A stretch of DNA of 34,647 nt, taken from positions 1 to 34,647 of the forward strand of contig SGBB01000022.1 in NCBI GenBank assembly GCA_004195025.1. The letters are read 5' to 3'. Position 1 is the stretch's first letter, and each line of letters begins with the position of its first letter. This DNA is from Candidatus Acidulidesulfobacter diazotrophicus (lineage in GTDB: Bacteria; SZUA-79; Acidulodesulfobacterales; Acidulodesulfobacteraceae). Under the pieces are notes generated by a model, which was given only the letters and a program-made list of their open reading frames with translations, had not been told where the DNA came from and did no database searches. This document shows positions 7,407-15,861 of this stretch, piece by piece. A program made the position numbers and the translations under genes.

Positions 7407-9125
7407 CTATGCGCAGCAGCTAAGTTTGCCGACATCTTTAGTAAATGTTTGAGCTGCTAGCTTAAGTCCTTCCGCCATAGTAGGATAAACTCCTATTTCT
7501 TCACCTATTGCATCAATTGTATAACTATTTTGAATATAAACGCTAGCCTGCTGGATGTTTTCGCATGAATTATGCGAAAACATATGTATTCCTAGTATTT
7601 TATTAGTTTTTTTGTCCGCTATCATCTTTATCAATCCTTCGGTTTTAAAAATAGCCTGAGCTTTAGGAATATATTTAACCGGAAAAACAACCTTTATAAT
7701 TTCATAACCTTCTTTTATAGCTATTTCTTCCGTAAGTCCTACCGATGAAAATTCAGGATCGGTAAAAATTGTATGAGCTACGCCGGAATAATTTACTTTC
7801 AAATGATTTTCATTAAGTAAATTGTAAGAAGCTATTTTTCCGTCATACGCCGCTGTCGTAACTAAAGGCATTTTACCTGTAACATTGCCGCATGCATATA
7901 TATTCTTATTGGTAGTCATAAGTTCATCGTTTACTTTAATAAAACCGTTTTTATCGGTTTCAACTTCGGCAATATCAAGATTTAAATCCGCCGTATTTCC
8001 AATAATGCCCGTTGCCATTAAAAATTCATCAAAATTAATAGTTTTTAGACCGTCTTTCGTTTCAATTTCAGCATATTTTTTGTTATTTTCTTTATAAAGA
8101 CGCTTTATGCAAGAATTAAGTAAAAACTCAACGCCTTCTTTTTTTAATATATTTAAAAGTTCTTCCGACAATTCAGGTTCTTCATTTAATAAAATTCTGC
8201 CTGATCTTCCGACAATTATAACTTTAGAACCAAATCTGCTAAACATTTGAGCAAATTCAATTCCTATCGCTCTTGTTCCCAATATTAAAAGAGTCTTAGG
8301 CAAATAATTAATATTTAAAATTTCTTCATTGGTAATATATCCGACATCTTTTAGTCCGTTAATATTAATTATCTGATTTGTTGAACCGGTTGCAATAATA
8401 AATTTGCCTGAAGTAATTTTAAAAGGCTCTATGTTTTTATCATTAGAAATAACTTCTATGGAATTTTTAGATGAAAACCTCCCTGCTCCTTCAATGAATG
8501 TAATATCTGGATATCCTTCTAATACATTGTAGTATTTCATCTGACGCAAACTATTAAGAAGTGCGGTTTTCTTGCTAATCAGTTCTTTTATATCAATTGC
8601 AATCTGTTTTGTTTCTATCCCTTTAAACTTATTATTAATCGGCTCATAATAAATCCTCGCAGCTTCCAGAAGATGTTTTGACGGAACGCATCCTCTATTT
8701 AAGCAGGTTCCTCCAATAACCCAATTTTCAATAACGCAAACCTTTTTATCCTTTTCGGCAAATTTAATAGCGGCAGAAAATGCGGCGGAACCGCCGCCTA
8801 TAATAATTAAATCGTAATCATAATTATAATTGGTTTCATTAACTGTATTAACTGTATTATTATTATTTAATTTATTTGAAATTTTTAATTTATCGTCTTC
8901 AGAAATATCTAATAATGTATGAGCTAATGGTCTATAGCCAGCATTTTCTAAATTTTTCTTTATATCTTCAACTTTTAATTCATCCTGCGCCAGAATTATA
9001 CTTTCGCCTTTAGCTAATGATGTATTAACTTCCACAACGCCTTTTATCTTATTTATTGCTTTATCTACTGATGTTACGCAATGTTCGCAAGTCATACCAT
9101 CAATATTTATTTTTATCTTTTTCAT
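7407..9125 (-). CDS. merA: Mercuric reductase MerA with N-terminal HMA domain
   Basis: Cytosolic flavoprotein reducing Hg(II) to volatile Hg(0) with NAD(P)H. Residues 1-70 are an HMA domain with GMTCEHC (Cys13, Cys16). An Asn-rich linker (80-104) joins it to the disulfide-oxidoreductase core: FAD site IIIGGGSAAFSAA (107-119), redox pair GGTCLNRGCVPSK (Cys141, Cys146), NAD site LLILGTRAIGIEFAQMF, and the dimerisation domain. Two features separate it from dihydrolipoamide dehydrogenase: YPTMAEGLKLAAQTF and the C-terminal Cys570-Cys571 pair (LSCCA end) that hands Hg(II) to the active site. ATG at 9123-9125 with AGGAG 6 nt upstream. First gene of the leftward group, about 300 nt downstream of the MerR-type promoter. 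Confidence 0.97.
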   Translation of the reverse strand: MKKIKINIDGMTCEHCVTSVDKAINKIKGVVEVNTSLAKGESIILAQDELKVEDIKKNLENAGYRPLAHTLLDISEDDKLKISNKLNNNNTVNTVNETNYNYDYDLIIIGGGSAAFSAAIKFAEKDKKVCVIENWVIGGTCLNRGCVPSKHLLEAARIYYEPINNKFKGIETKQIAIDIKELISKKTALLNSLRQMKYYNVLEGYPDITFIEGAGRFSSKNSIEVISNDKNIEPFKITSGKFIIATGSTNQIININGLKDVGYITNEEILNINYLPKTLLILGTRAIGIEFAQMFSRFGSKVIIVGRSGRILLNEEPELSEELLNILKKEGVEFLLNSCIKRLYKENNKKYAEIETKDGLKTINFDEFLMATGIIGNTADLNLDIAEVETDKNGFIKVNDELMTTNKNIYACGNVTGKMPLVTTAAYDGKIASYNLLNENHLKVNYSGVAHTIFTDPEFSSVGLTEEIAIKEGYEIIKVVFPVKYIPKAQAIFKTEGLIKMIADKKTNKILGIHMFSHNSCENIQQASVYIQNSYTIDAIGEEIGVYPTMAEGLKLAAQTFTKDVGKLSCCA

Positions 9126-9426
9126 ATGTTCTCCTTATTAGTTATTTTATTTACTTATCAAACTATCGGCTATGGGTTATACTAAGTACACCATAGACTA
9201 TTTCACAAAAATATCATCGTCGTTTTATATAATTTTATATAAATAATGAAGAAAAACTCAATTTATAAAACAGTTAAATTTTTTGACATTGTTATTTATT
9301 TATAATTTATATTGTTATTTATTTATTATTATTTTTTTTTATAATTTGTTTAGCAATATTAGATAATTATATTATGCAATAAACATTTATAATTTTGATT
9401 TCAATTTAAAATTTATATTATTTTAT

Positions 9427-9458
9427 ATTTTACACCTTATACCTCAGTATAAGGTCAA
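9427..9458 (-). promoter_or_regulatory. MerR-type mer promoter and operator
   Basis: For leftward transcription, the -35 TTGACC (9453-9458) and -10 TAAAAT (9427-9432) are 20 bp apart, the over-long spacing typical of promoters remodelled by MerR-family activators. The spacer contains a 22-bp operator at 9434-9455 with perfect 9-bp arms ACCTTATAC and GTATAAGGT around CTCA. It faces merA. The start would lie near 9420, leaving a leader of about 295 nt with a CTATGG...CCATAG stem (9170-9196). Regulation by the divergent MerR at 9924 is inferred from proximity and architecture. Confidence 0.85.
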
Positions 9459-9530
9459 GCTTTTTAATATAAAAAATATTTTAAAATATTAATAAGATTT
9501 AAAGTAAAAAAATGACTTGATATTATTGCA

Positions 9531-9817
9531 CCCAAAATTGCCGATAGAAAATTTTATTCTGGATGATAGCTTCGCTCTCGTGTCTAACGACACTTGTGAA
9601 GTTTCTTTCGGAACTTTCCCGCCTGCGCTGGAATGACTTTAATTAATTTTAAAAGTTCACCCGCTATATGCAGTCATTTCATAGGATGCAGGAAAGTTCC
9701 GAAGATAGAAACGCATGCCGATTATGTTCACAAAGTCTATAAGCCAAGAGCGAAGCGGTCATTCAACGTTATTAATGCACTGCGGTATATTTAATAATTT
9801 CTATCGGCAATTTTAGG
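9531..9817. mobile_element. Miniature inverted-repeat element, class CCCAAAATTG (copy 4)
   Basis: A 287-bp unit with the best-matched ends of the family: CCCAAAATTGCCGATAGAAA at the left and CCTAAAATTGCCGATAGAAA read inward from the right, one mismatch in 20. It carries two copies of core-like sequence in opposite orientation (GATAGCTTCGCTCTCGTG near 9564, and GATAGAAACGCATGCCG...AAGCCAAGAGCGAAGCGGTCAT near 9705-9764). No ORF. It lies between the mer operator and merR. Confidence 0.8.
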
Positions 9818-9843
9818 TCATAAGAGACAATATGCGCAATAAC

Positions 9844-9887
9844 ATTTATAATTTATAATTTATAATTTATAATTTATAATTTATAAT
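9844..9887. repeat. Heptamer tandem repeat ATAATTT
   Basis: About six tandem copies of ATAATTT upstream of merR. Each unit junction creates TATAAT, so the repeat offers several -10 hexamers for merR at varying distance from its start. Confidence 0.85.
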
Positions 9888-9923
9888 AATATTAATTATA
9901 ATATAAAGTGAAAAATAAAAAAT

Positions 9924-10316
9924 ATGACCATCGGACAATTAGCTAAAGCTGTTAATTTAAACATCCAAACTATTAGATATTACGAGCGAATAGGATTAAT
10001 TAACAAACCAGACATAAGTGAATCTGGATATAGGATATATCCAGAAAAAGCTGTTAATATTTTGCGTTTTATAAAACATGCAAAGGATATCGGTTTTTCC
10101 TTAAGTCAGGTTTCTGAACTTTTTTCATTAAATAACAATAAATATAATACCTGCTCAAATGTAAAGAAGTTAGCCAAAGAAAAAGTTTATGAAATAGATA
10201 AGAAGATTAATTCTTTAAATCTGATGCGTAATGAACTTTTAAATCTTATATCGTTATGTGAAGAAAAAAACAATAATCTAGAGTGTCCAATTTTAGATAA
10301 TTTATTTAAAGTTTGA
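9924..10316 (+). CDS. merR: Hg(II)-responsive transcriptional regulator MerR
   Basis: Represses, and on Hg(II) binding activates, the mer promoter by untwisting its 20-bp spacer. The 130 residues contain the MerR winged helix (TIGQLAKAVNLNIQTIRYYE, GLI, GYRIYPEKAVNILRFIK, GFSLSQVSEL) and a long dimerisation helix. Three cysteines, Cys77, Cys112 and Cys121 (in LECPIL), have separations of 35 and 9 residues. These equal the separations of Cys82, Cys117 and Cys126 of Tn501 MerR, so this is a mercury sensor rather than CueR/ZntR. It is divergent from merA, with the operator about 470 bp away because a miniature element and heptamer repeats intervene. No clear Shine-Dalgarno. Confidence 0.95.
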   Translation: MTIGQLAKAVNLNIQTIRYYERIGLINKPDISESGYRIYPEKAVNILRFIKHAKDIGFSLSQVSELFSLNNNKYNTCSNVKKLAKEKVYEIDKKINSLNLMRNELLNLISLCEEKNNNLECPILDNLFKV

Positions 10317-10508
10317 GATTTTGCGATATAAAAAAAATATACAAAAAAAATAATGTAAATAGAATATTTATATTTTTAATGCGGATGTTTATAGTATAAT
10401 AGAATTACCCATTATTACAAAATACGGGCGCAAGAAATCATAAGGCAAATTCATTATAAATTTAAATTAAATTATACTTAACTAAAAATAAATAATGAGG
10501 AAAAAATA

Positions 10509-10715
10509 ATGAAGAATGAAAAAATTAATGTATACGGAATGTCATGCGAGCATTGTGTTAAAACTGTCGCTAAAAGTATTTTGGCTTTAAAAGGGGTAAT
10601 TTCTGCCGAAGTAAGTCTTAAAGATAAAAATGCAACGGTTGTTTATGACGAAAATTTAGTTAATCTGTCCGATATTAAAAAAGCCGTTAAAGAATCTGGA
10701 TACGATATAGATTAA
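10509..10715 (+). CDS. Cytosolic HMA-domain metal-binding protein (CopZ/MerP-like)
   Basis: A 68-residue single HMA domain with GMSCEHC (Cys13, Cys16), the LKGVISAEVSLKDKNATVVYDE middle, and a SGYDID end. There is no signal peptide, so it is cytosolic, like CopZ or the N-terminal domain of MerA, which it closely resembles (GMTCEHC). It follows merR on the same strand after 192 nt with its own AGGA ribosome-binding site, so it may be cotranscribed or have its own promoter (TATAGTATAAT at about 10391). It could shuttle Hg(II) to MerA, or Cu(I) to a transporter outside the window. The metal cannot be decided from sequence. Confidence 0.88.
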   Translation: MKNEKINVYGMSCEHCVKTVAKSILALKGVISAEVSLKDKNATVVYDENLVNLSDIKKAVKESGYDID

Positions 10716-10762
10716 AGCATAAAAATCAAGAGTTAATATTTAATCATTATATTATTTTATTC

Positions 10763-11515
10763 TTAATAGAGACCTACTTTTAATGCGTCAAACCAATTTA
10801 AGAAATTGCCAACCATATCTTTGCCTTTATAAATAAGTCCATGCTGGGGAGCAATAGTTTCAATGTCTAATTTTGAAATTCTGTCAATCCATGCTTTTTT
10901 TGCTTCCATTGAGCCCATAAACCTTTTATGAAACCATTCTATATATTTTATATGTTCATTAAAATTGCTCACATAAATATTTCTGCTTTTTTTTGTTTTT
11001 AAATCTTCTTTAGGCATTAGCCCCGCTCCTATATCTCCAGTAAAAAGGATCTTTGAAATAGGATCGTATAAATTTAAATGACCGGGGGAATGAAGATAAT
11101 GAGCAGGAATTATCTCAAAAGAATAATCTTTTGTCATATTAAATTTCATACCGTTATCTTCAATCATTATCATATTTTTAGGTTCAACGCCATAGTGTGT
11201 TATAAATGTTGACCATATTCTATCAATAATAACTTTAGCATCCGTTATAGAAACCCATAAAGCTAAAGACGAATTAACATCAGGGTCTTGATGCGAGCAA
11301 AAAAAATATTTAACATCAGACATTCTTATTTCGCCGGCTAAAGAAGAAGAAACGGTTGAAAACATTTCTATCCCGCCTGGGTCCAACACACATCCTACTT
11401 TATCATGAATAATTAAATATTGATTGGTGTCTATTATATATTCGGGTCTATCGGGATCTTTGCCAAAATATAAAAATTTATGATTATCATCTTCATATAA
11501 TGTTTCTGAAATCAT
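10763..11515 (-). CDS. Flavodiiron-like oxygen-binding diiron protein (ODP family)
   Basis: Metallo-beta-lactamase-fold diiron protein of 250 residues without the flavodoxin domain of full flavodiiron proteins. Putative iron ligands are His75, Asp77 and Asp79 in CSHQDPDVNSS, His142/His146 in YLHSPGHLN, Asp161 in FTGDIGAG and His225 in APQHG. In flavodiiron proteins the first motif is HxExDH; the HxDxDV form here matches the ODP-like branch, whose Treponema denticola member was reported as an O2/Fe sensor for chemotaxis (from memory). The gene immediately downstream of the soluble chemoreceptor at 11674 suggests the same role. Start chosen at ATG 11513-11515 with AGGAGAC 6 nt upstream; the open frame extends 9 codons further without such a site. 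Confidence 0.8.
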   Translation of the reverse strand: MISETLYEDDNHKFLYFGKDPDRPEYIIDTNQYLIIHDKVGCVLDPGGIEMFSTVSSSLAGEIRMSDVKYFFCSHQDPDVNSSLALWVSITDAKVIIDRIWSTFITHYGVEPKNMIMIEDNGMKFNMTKDYSFEIIPAHYLHSPGHLNLYDPISKILFTGDIGAGLMPKEDLKTKKSRNIYVSNFNEHIKYIEWFHKRFMGSMEAKKAWIDRISKLDIETIAPQHGLIYKGKDMVGNFLNWFDALKVGLY

Positions 11516-11673
11516 TGACCGTCTCCTAATTATTAATAACAATTATTAAATATATTACTACAGAGATAAATTGAATGCTATTAATACTATCTATAAAATA
11601 TAATGTTATGAAAGTTTATATATATTTATTTTTAAAATATTTATCTTTATTATTTTAAGATCTATTTTTAATG

Positions 11674-12387
11674 TTAATTTTTTTGGCAAATCTTTTTTAA
11701 CTCTTCTTCTATATTTTTGATAGTTTTCATCAAAGTTTCATTAAGCTTATCGTCAATACGGAGGGTATTGTTAAGTTTAGCGCTTACTTTTCTTATACCA
11801 AACAAAACATTTGAAATTTCTTTTGTAGAACTGGAAGATTTCTCAGAAAGCTTTCTTACTTCGTCTGCAACAACTGCAAAGCCTCTTCCTGCCTCGCCTG
11901 CCCTTGCCGCTTCGATAGCAGCGTTTAAAGCTAATAAATTAATCTGATCTGTTATTGAAACTATAACGTTTAATATTTCATCGGTAAATAAGGTAAGTTT
12001 ATATAATTCTACGGAATCCTTATATGTTTTTTGAAGTGTTGAAAATGAACTTGAATACACTTCTGACAAAGACTCTATATAATTCTTTGTATGACCTGTT
12101 CCATCCTGACATGATTTTAAAATATTTTGCATTGCTTCTTTTACTTTTGCCAGCTCATCGGAATCCGAAGCAAATGAATTTAAAAGATTATCTTTTGAAA
12201 CCGCGTCGGATTCTAATTTTTTTATTTTTGAATTTAATTCGTTTACATTATTTTTTAAATTATCCTTAATTGAATTAATTTCGCTATCTTTTTTAGATAA
12301 ATTTCCATTTAATTCTTCATTTTTTTTCCTAAGCTCATTTATTTCAGAAATTAAATTTTCATAAGAACTTTTTGATAATATTTTCAT
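11674..12387 (-). CDS. Soluble methyl-accepting chemotaxis protein
   Basis: A 237-residue receptor with no membrane segment and no recognisable sensor domain. Residues 7-70 form an N-terminal coiled coil ([20 protein letters not shown]). The conserved signalling hairpin lies at about 148-190, with the CheA/CheW-contacting tip [18 protein letters not shown] followed by [14 protein letters not shown]. The receptor is short, so both methylation helices are brief. The adjacent ODP-like diiron protein downstream on the same strand (158-nt gap) is the likely sensory partner, replacing a built-in ligand domain. No other che genes are in the window. Confidence 0.9.
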   Translation of the reverse strand: MKILSKSSYENLISEINELRKKNEELNGNLSKKDSEINSIKDNLKNNVNELNSKIKKLESDAVSKDNLLNSFASDSDELAKVKEAMQNILKSCQDGTGHTKNYIESLSEVYSSSFSTLQKTYKDSVELYKLTLFTDEILNVIVSITDQINLLALNAAIEAARAGEAGRGFAVVADEVRKLSEKSSSSTKEISNVLFGIRKVSAKLNNTLRIDDKLNETLMKTIKNIEEELKKICQKN

Positions 12388-12654
12388 AACATTCTCACCT
12401 TAAGATTTATTTAAATAATATTTTTGAAATATAAGTATATTATAAAATATTTTAAATAAAGTTTTTATTTGAAAATACTCTTTAGTGTTTAAGTCTTCTT
12501 AATTATTATTATTATTATTAAATTTAAAAAATAATTAATAATAAATATATACTAATAATAATAATAAATCAATAATTAAAATTAATTTTCTATATTTTAT
12601 AAATATTATAAAAACATTTAATTTGATTTTAGCCCAACTTAATCACTTTTATTA

Positions 12655-12901
12655 CCTTAAACCGCCGTCAGAAACTATTAAAATTGCCTTAACATATAAT
12701 AATAAATACTGGATGACCTTAGCAGAAGCAGCCGATGGATTTGTTATATGAAACTTAACATATAATAATAAATACTGGATGACCGCTTCGCTCTCGCCTT
12801 ATAGCCTCGTGAACAGAAACGGCATGCGTTTCTATCTTCGGAACTTTCCTGCTTTCGCAGGAAGACACCCGTTAGGTTATTAAAAGTTAAATCCCCTTAA
12901 A
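12655..12901. mobile_element. Miniature element, class CCTTAAAYC, right end lost (copy 5)
   Basis: The left end CCTTAAACCGCCGTCAGAAA is preceded by TA. The interior matches the reverse complement of the copy at 33646-33909 almost continuously (GACCGCTTCGCTCTC, TATAGCCTCGTGAACAGAAA, CGGCATGCGTTTCTATCTTC, CCTGCTTTCGCAGGAAG, ACACCCGTTAGGTTA). It stops at the 3' end of the FAD-enzyme gene, so the right terminus is missing. Internally, a 31-bp stretch containing AACATATAATAATAAATACT is duplicated at 12688 and 12754. Confidence 0.75.
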
Positions 12902-12905
12902 ATTA

Positions 12906-15056
12906 TTAATTTTTATTTTTAATTTTTTCTGCAATTGAAATGGCACATTTTACCCCGTCAATAGCGCTTGTAACAATTCCTCCCGAATATCCGGAACCTT
13001 CACCGCAAGGATAAATCCCTTCAACATTAACAGATTGATAATCATTATTTCTTAAAATACGAACAGCGGAAGATGTTCCTGCCTCAATCCCAGTTAAAAT
13101 TGAATTGCCGATAAATCCGGGAAATTTTTCATCAAATTCCGTTAACGTTCCGGCTAATTTAATATTTATAAAGTCAGGCAATAATTTAAAAAGTTCATAG
13201 TGCTTTACAGCTGGTTTATATGACGGAGAAGGCATATGTAAATTATGCTCTCTGTTATTGCTTCTACTATTTTTTGAAAAATTTTTATTAAAATTATAAT
13301 TTTTAAAAATATCATCTATATATTCTGAAGTATATTGAAAAGGAGCTGAAAACGACCCGCCGCCAGCAATGAAAGAATTTTTTTCTAAATCTTGTCTAAA
13401 ATTGAGGAGACCGAGAGGACCGTTATATTTATTATTATTGTTATTAATTTTATTTTCGTAAATCTTTGGCAAATTACCTGGCATAACAGAAGCAACGATA
13501 GCGCTATTGGAGTTTTCAAGATTTCTTCCTGAGTAACTCATGCCGTTTACGCAAAGATGTCCGTCTTCGGAACTTGAACAGATAACAACGCCTCCCGGAC
13601 ACATGCAAAAAGAATATCCACCGTAATTTTTTGAACTCAAATTGTAGTATATACCTGTAAGTTTAGGATTATCATAATGGCTGTTGCTAAAATTATTTCC
13701 CGCAATATTATTAATATCAGCATTATTATTATTTCTTAATGTTTTATTAATTTCAAAGCCGCTACTTGTAGTTATATTATCGTAAGTGTCTTTATTTTTA
13801 TTTTCTTTTAATAAAATTCCGTCAATAAATTCTCGTTTATGTTCAATTCTAAATCCAACCGCAAAAGGCTTTTGTTCCATCTGCAAACCTTTATCTAAAA
13901 GCATTCCGTATGTTTTAAAATTATTTGCTCCGGCCGCTAAAATTAAAAAATCAGCCTCAATCATTTTTTTGCTTGTTTTAATACAGTCAAGTTTTAAATT
14001 AGCAGCGAGTGGATTATATGCAGATTTATTAATAATATTAATATTATTAGAAATAAATATATCCTCAAGCTCTTCTTCAAATAGCAGTTCTGCGCCCTTA
14101 TATATTAAGTACTTTCTTATATTTTTAAGTATTTCAATTAATACATCGCTTCCTATATGTGGTCTGCTTTCGGTTAAAATGTTTTTATCCGCTCCCATTT
14201 TAACCAAAAAATTCATACAATAACCTACATAATAATCTTTTTTTCTTGTTGTAAGTTTCCCGTCTGAAAAAGTTCCCGCTCCTCCTTCGCCGAATACGAC
14301 ATTGCTATAAGGATTAAAAATACCGCTTTTAAAAAAAGCGTCTACATCTATCTGTCTGTTTTCAACTTTTTTGCCTTTTTCAATAATAACAGGATGTATG
14401 CCGTTTTTTAATAACTCAACGGCGGCGAAAATACCTGCAGGACCCATGCCTATAATAATTACGGTCGGTTTTTTTTGTTTTTTAATTGAATCTGAAGGCA
14501 GCCCTATCGACTGTTTCTCAATCTTTTCGAGAGGTAAGGCTGTTAAAGGTTCTCTAACAAAATCGCTAATGCCGTCATTATTATTAATATTATTAATAGT
14601 GTTGTTATTAGCGCCAATATTATTATTAATACTATTGTTGATATTATTGCTATTATCAGTATTATAAAAATTTACGCTATTTTCAATATTTTTATAAGAA
14701 TATAATTCTTTTTCTTTTTCAGTGGCAATTCTTGCTTTTAATCCGGATTTTAATAAAAAATCAAGAATAATTTGTTCGTTTTTATTATTAGATATAATAT
14801 CCAATGTAAATAGAAATACTGATTTGCTTATTTTTTGCCTTAAATCGAGAGATTTTTTGATTATTTTAACTTTAATAGATATTTCATCGTTACTATGGAT
14901 ACTAAGTAAATTTTTATGATATTCTGAAAGTATATTTTTGATAGCTTGAAGAATAATCTTCTCTTCAAGTTCCCTTTCTTCTTCTTTACTGCTGCTTTTA
15001 TCTCTTTCTTTATATAATTTTGATAATTGAATTTTAAAATCGTGAATTATTATCAT
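12906..15056 (-). CDS. FAD-dependent dehydrogenase, COG2509 family
   Basis: A large flavoprotein of unknown substrate. After an N-terminal region (1-165) comes an Asn-rich insert (about 128-160: NNSINNNIGANNNTINNINN). The Rossmann FAD site is VIIIGMGPAGIFAAVELL (about 199-216). The family-specific stretches FGEGGAGTFSDGKLTTR, FAVGFRIEHKREFID, YSFCMCPGGVVI...EDGHLCVNGMS and the C-terminal CGEGSGYSGGIVTSAIDG follow. A second Asn-rich insert lies before LTGIYYNLSSK. It is longer than the family norm (about 460-550), mainly because of the inserts. The 3' end directly abuts a truncated miniature element; the final codons (KIKNKN) lie in the AT-rich junction. Confidence 0.85.
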   Translation of the reverse strand: MIIIHDFKIQLSKLYKERDKSSSKEEERELEEKIILQAIKNILSEYHKNLLSIHSNDEISIKVKIIKKSLDLRQKISKSVFLFTLDIISNNKNEQIILDFLLKSGLKARIATEKEKELYSYKNIENSVNFYNTDNSNNINNSINNNIGANNNTINNINNNDGISDFVREPLTALPLEKIEKQSIGLPSDSIKKQKKPTVIIIGMGPAGIFAAVELLKNGIHPVIIEKGKKVENRQIDVDAFFKSGIFNPYSNVVFGEGGAGTFSDGKLTTRKKDYYVGYCMNFLVKMGADKNILTESRPHIGSDVLIEILKNIRKYLIYKGAELLFEEELEDIFISNNINIINKSAYNPLAANLKLDCIKTSKKMIEADFLILAAGANNFKTYGMLLDKGLQMEQKPFAVGFRIEHKREFIDGILLKENKNKDTYDNITTSSGFEINKTLRNNNNADINNIAGNNFSNSHYDNPKLTGIYYNLSSKNYGGYSFCMCPGGVVICSSSEDGHLCVNGMSYSGRNLENSNSAIVASVMPGNLPKIYENKINNNNNKYNGPLGLLNFRQDLEKNSFIAGGGSFSAPFQYTSEYIDDIFKNYNFNKNFSKNSRSNNREHNLHMPSPSYKPAVKHYELFKLLPDFINIKLAGTLTEFDEKFPGFIGNSILTGIEAGTSSAVRILRNNDYQSVNVEGIYPCGEGSGYSGGIVTSAIDGVKCAISIAEKIKNKN

Positions 15057-15150
15057 TTAAGTATTTATATTTTTTTTATTTTTATATATTTAAATATCTT
15101 TAAAAACAATCTCTTTTCTCTATTGCCTTATTTGCAAAATAAATAAAATT

Positions 15151-15215
15151 AACAGGTTATAAGCCGAGAGCGAAAGCGGGAATCCAGAATAAAATTTTCT
15201 ATCGGCAATTTTGGG
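15151..15215. repeat. Right-end fragment of the miniature element (copy 6)
   Basis: This keeps the end of the core (GGTTATAAGCCGAGAGCGAA) and the complete right terminus, which read inward is CCCAAAATTGCCGATAGAAA. The left part is missing. It ends 6 nt before the stop codon of the universal stress protein gene. Confidence 0.65.
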
Positions 15216-15221
15216 TATTGG

Positions 15222-15749
15222 TTATATTGTATTAGCTGCAGAAACTGTTTCCTGTACTAATTCTTCCTGGGATAATTTTGCCGTATTTTTAAGAGGAATA
15301 AGCAAAACAGGGCATATTGAATTTTTTGATATAGAAAAAGAGGTTGAACCAAAAGCAAGCTCTTTTAAGCCTGCGTTTTGATGCGTGCCGACAACAATAA
15401 GGTCAACGGCATTTTTTTTTGAAAAATCAATGAGTTCAATATAAGGTCTCCCTTTAGAAACTATAATTTCATAATTTAAAAAATATAACCCATTTTCTTT
15501 TAATATATTTTCAATATTATTAAAAATATCTCTTTTTTTAGATTCATACAATGGTTCTTTGTAATTAACAAAAGAAAAAGTATTATTTATGTTTAATGGA
15601 ATAACATGCATAATATAAAATTGGACGGTGCTTTCCCTGAATAAAGAAATTGCAGATCTAAGCACATATGGACTTTCAAAATTTAAATTTATGCCTATTA
15701 TAATTTTTTTTGAAGGGATAATACCTTCATTCTCTAATTTTGTCTTCAT
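15222..15749 (-). CDS. Universal stress protein, UspA family
   Basis: A 175-residue single Usp domain: KKIIIGINLNFESPYVLRSA at the N-terminus, a central VDLIVVGTHQNAGLKELAFG strand-loop, and STSFSISKNSICPVLLIPLK at the end. The family ATP-binding signature is G-x2-G-x9-G(S/T). Here the loop is GTHQNAGLKELAFGSTS, in which the usual Gly-Arg is replaced by Gln-Asn, so nucleotide binding may be altered. A C-terminal tail of about 18 residues follows the domain. Usp proteins are cytosolic stress-survival factors with poorly defined biochemistry. Monocistronic by appearance. Confidence 0.9.
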   Translation of the reverse strand: MKTKLENEGIIPSKKIIIGINLNFESPYVLRSAISLFRESTVQFYIMHVIPLNINNTFSFVNYKEPLYESKKRDIFNNIENILKENGLYFLNYEIIVSKGRPYIELIDFSKKNAVDLIVVGTHQNAGLKELAFGSTSFSISKNSICPVLLIPLKNTAKLSQEELVQETVSAANTI

Positions 15750-15861
15750 AATTTAATATTATACAACTTATACAATATTTTTATAGTGTTTAATTATAAT
15801 ATTAATATAAAATTAAAAATTACAGGTGAATTATGCAGTTTGTATTTAATTATATTTTATT

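Noticed and set aside
13786-14919. Three plus-strand ORFs inside the FAD-enzyme gene
   Set aside because: They oppose a long, clearly conserved flavoprotein and have Leu/Ile runs from its Asn-rich inserts; no ribosome-binding sites.
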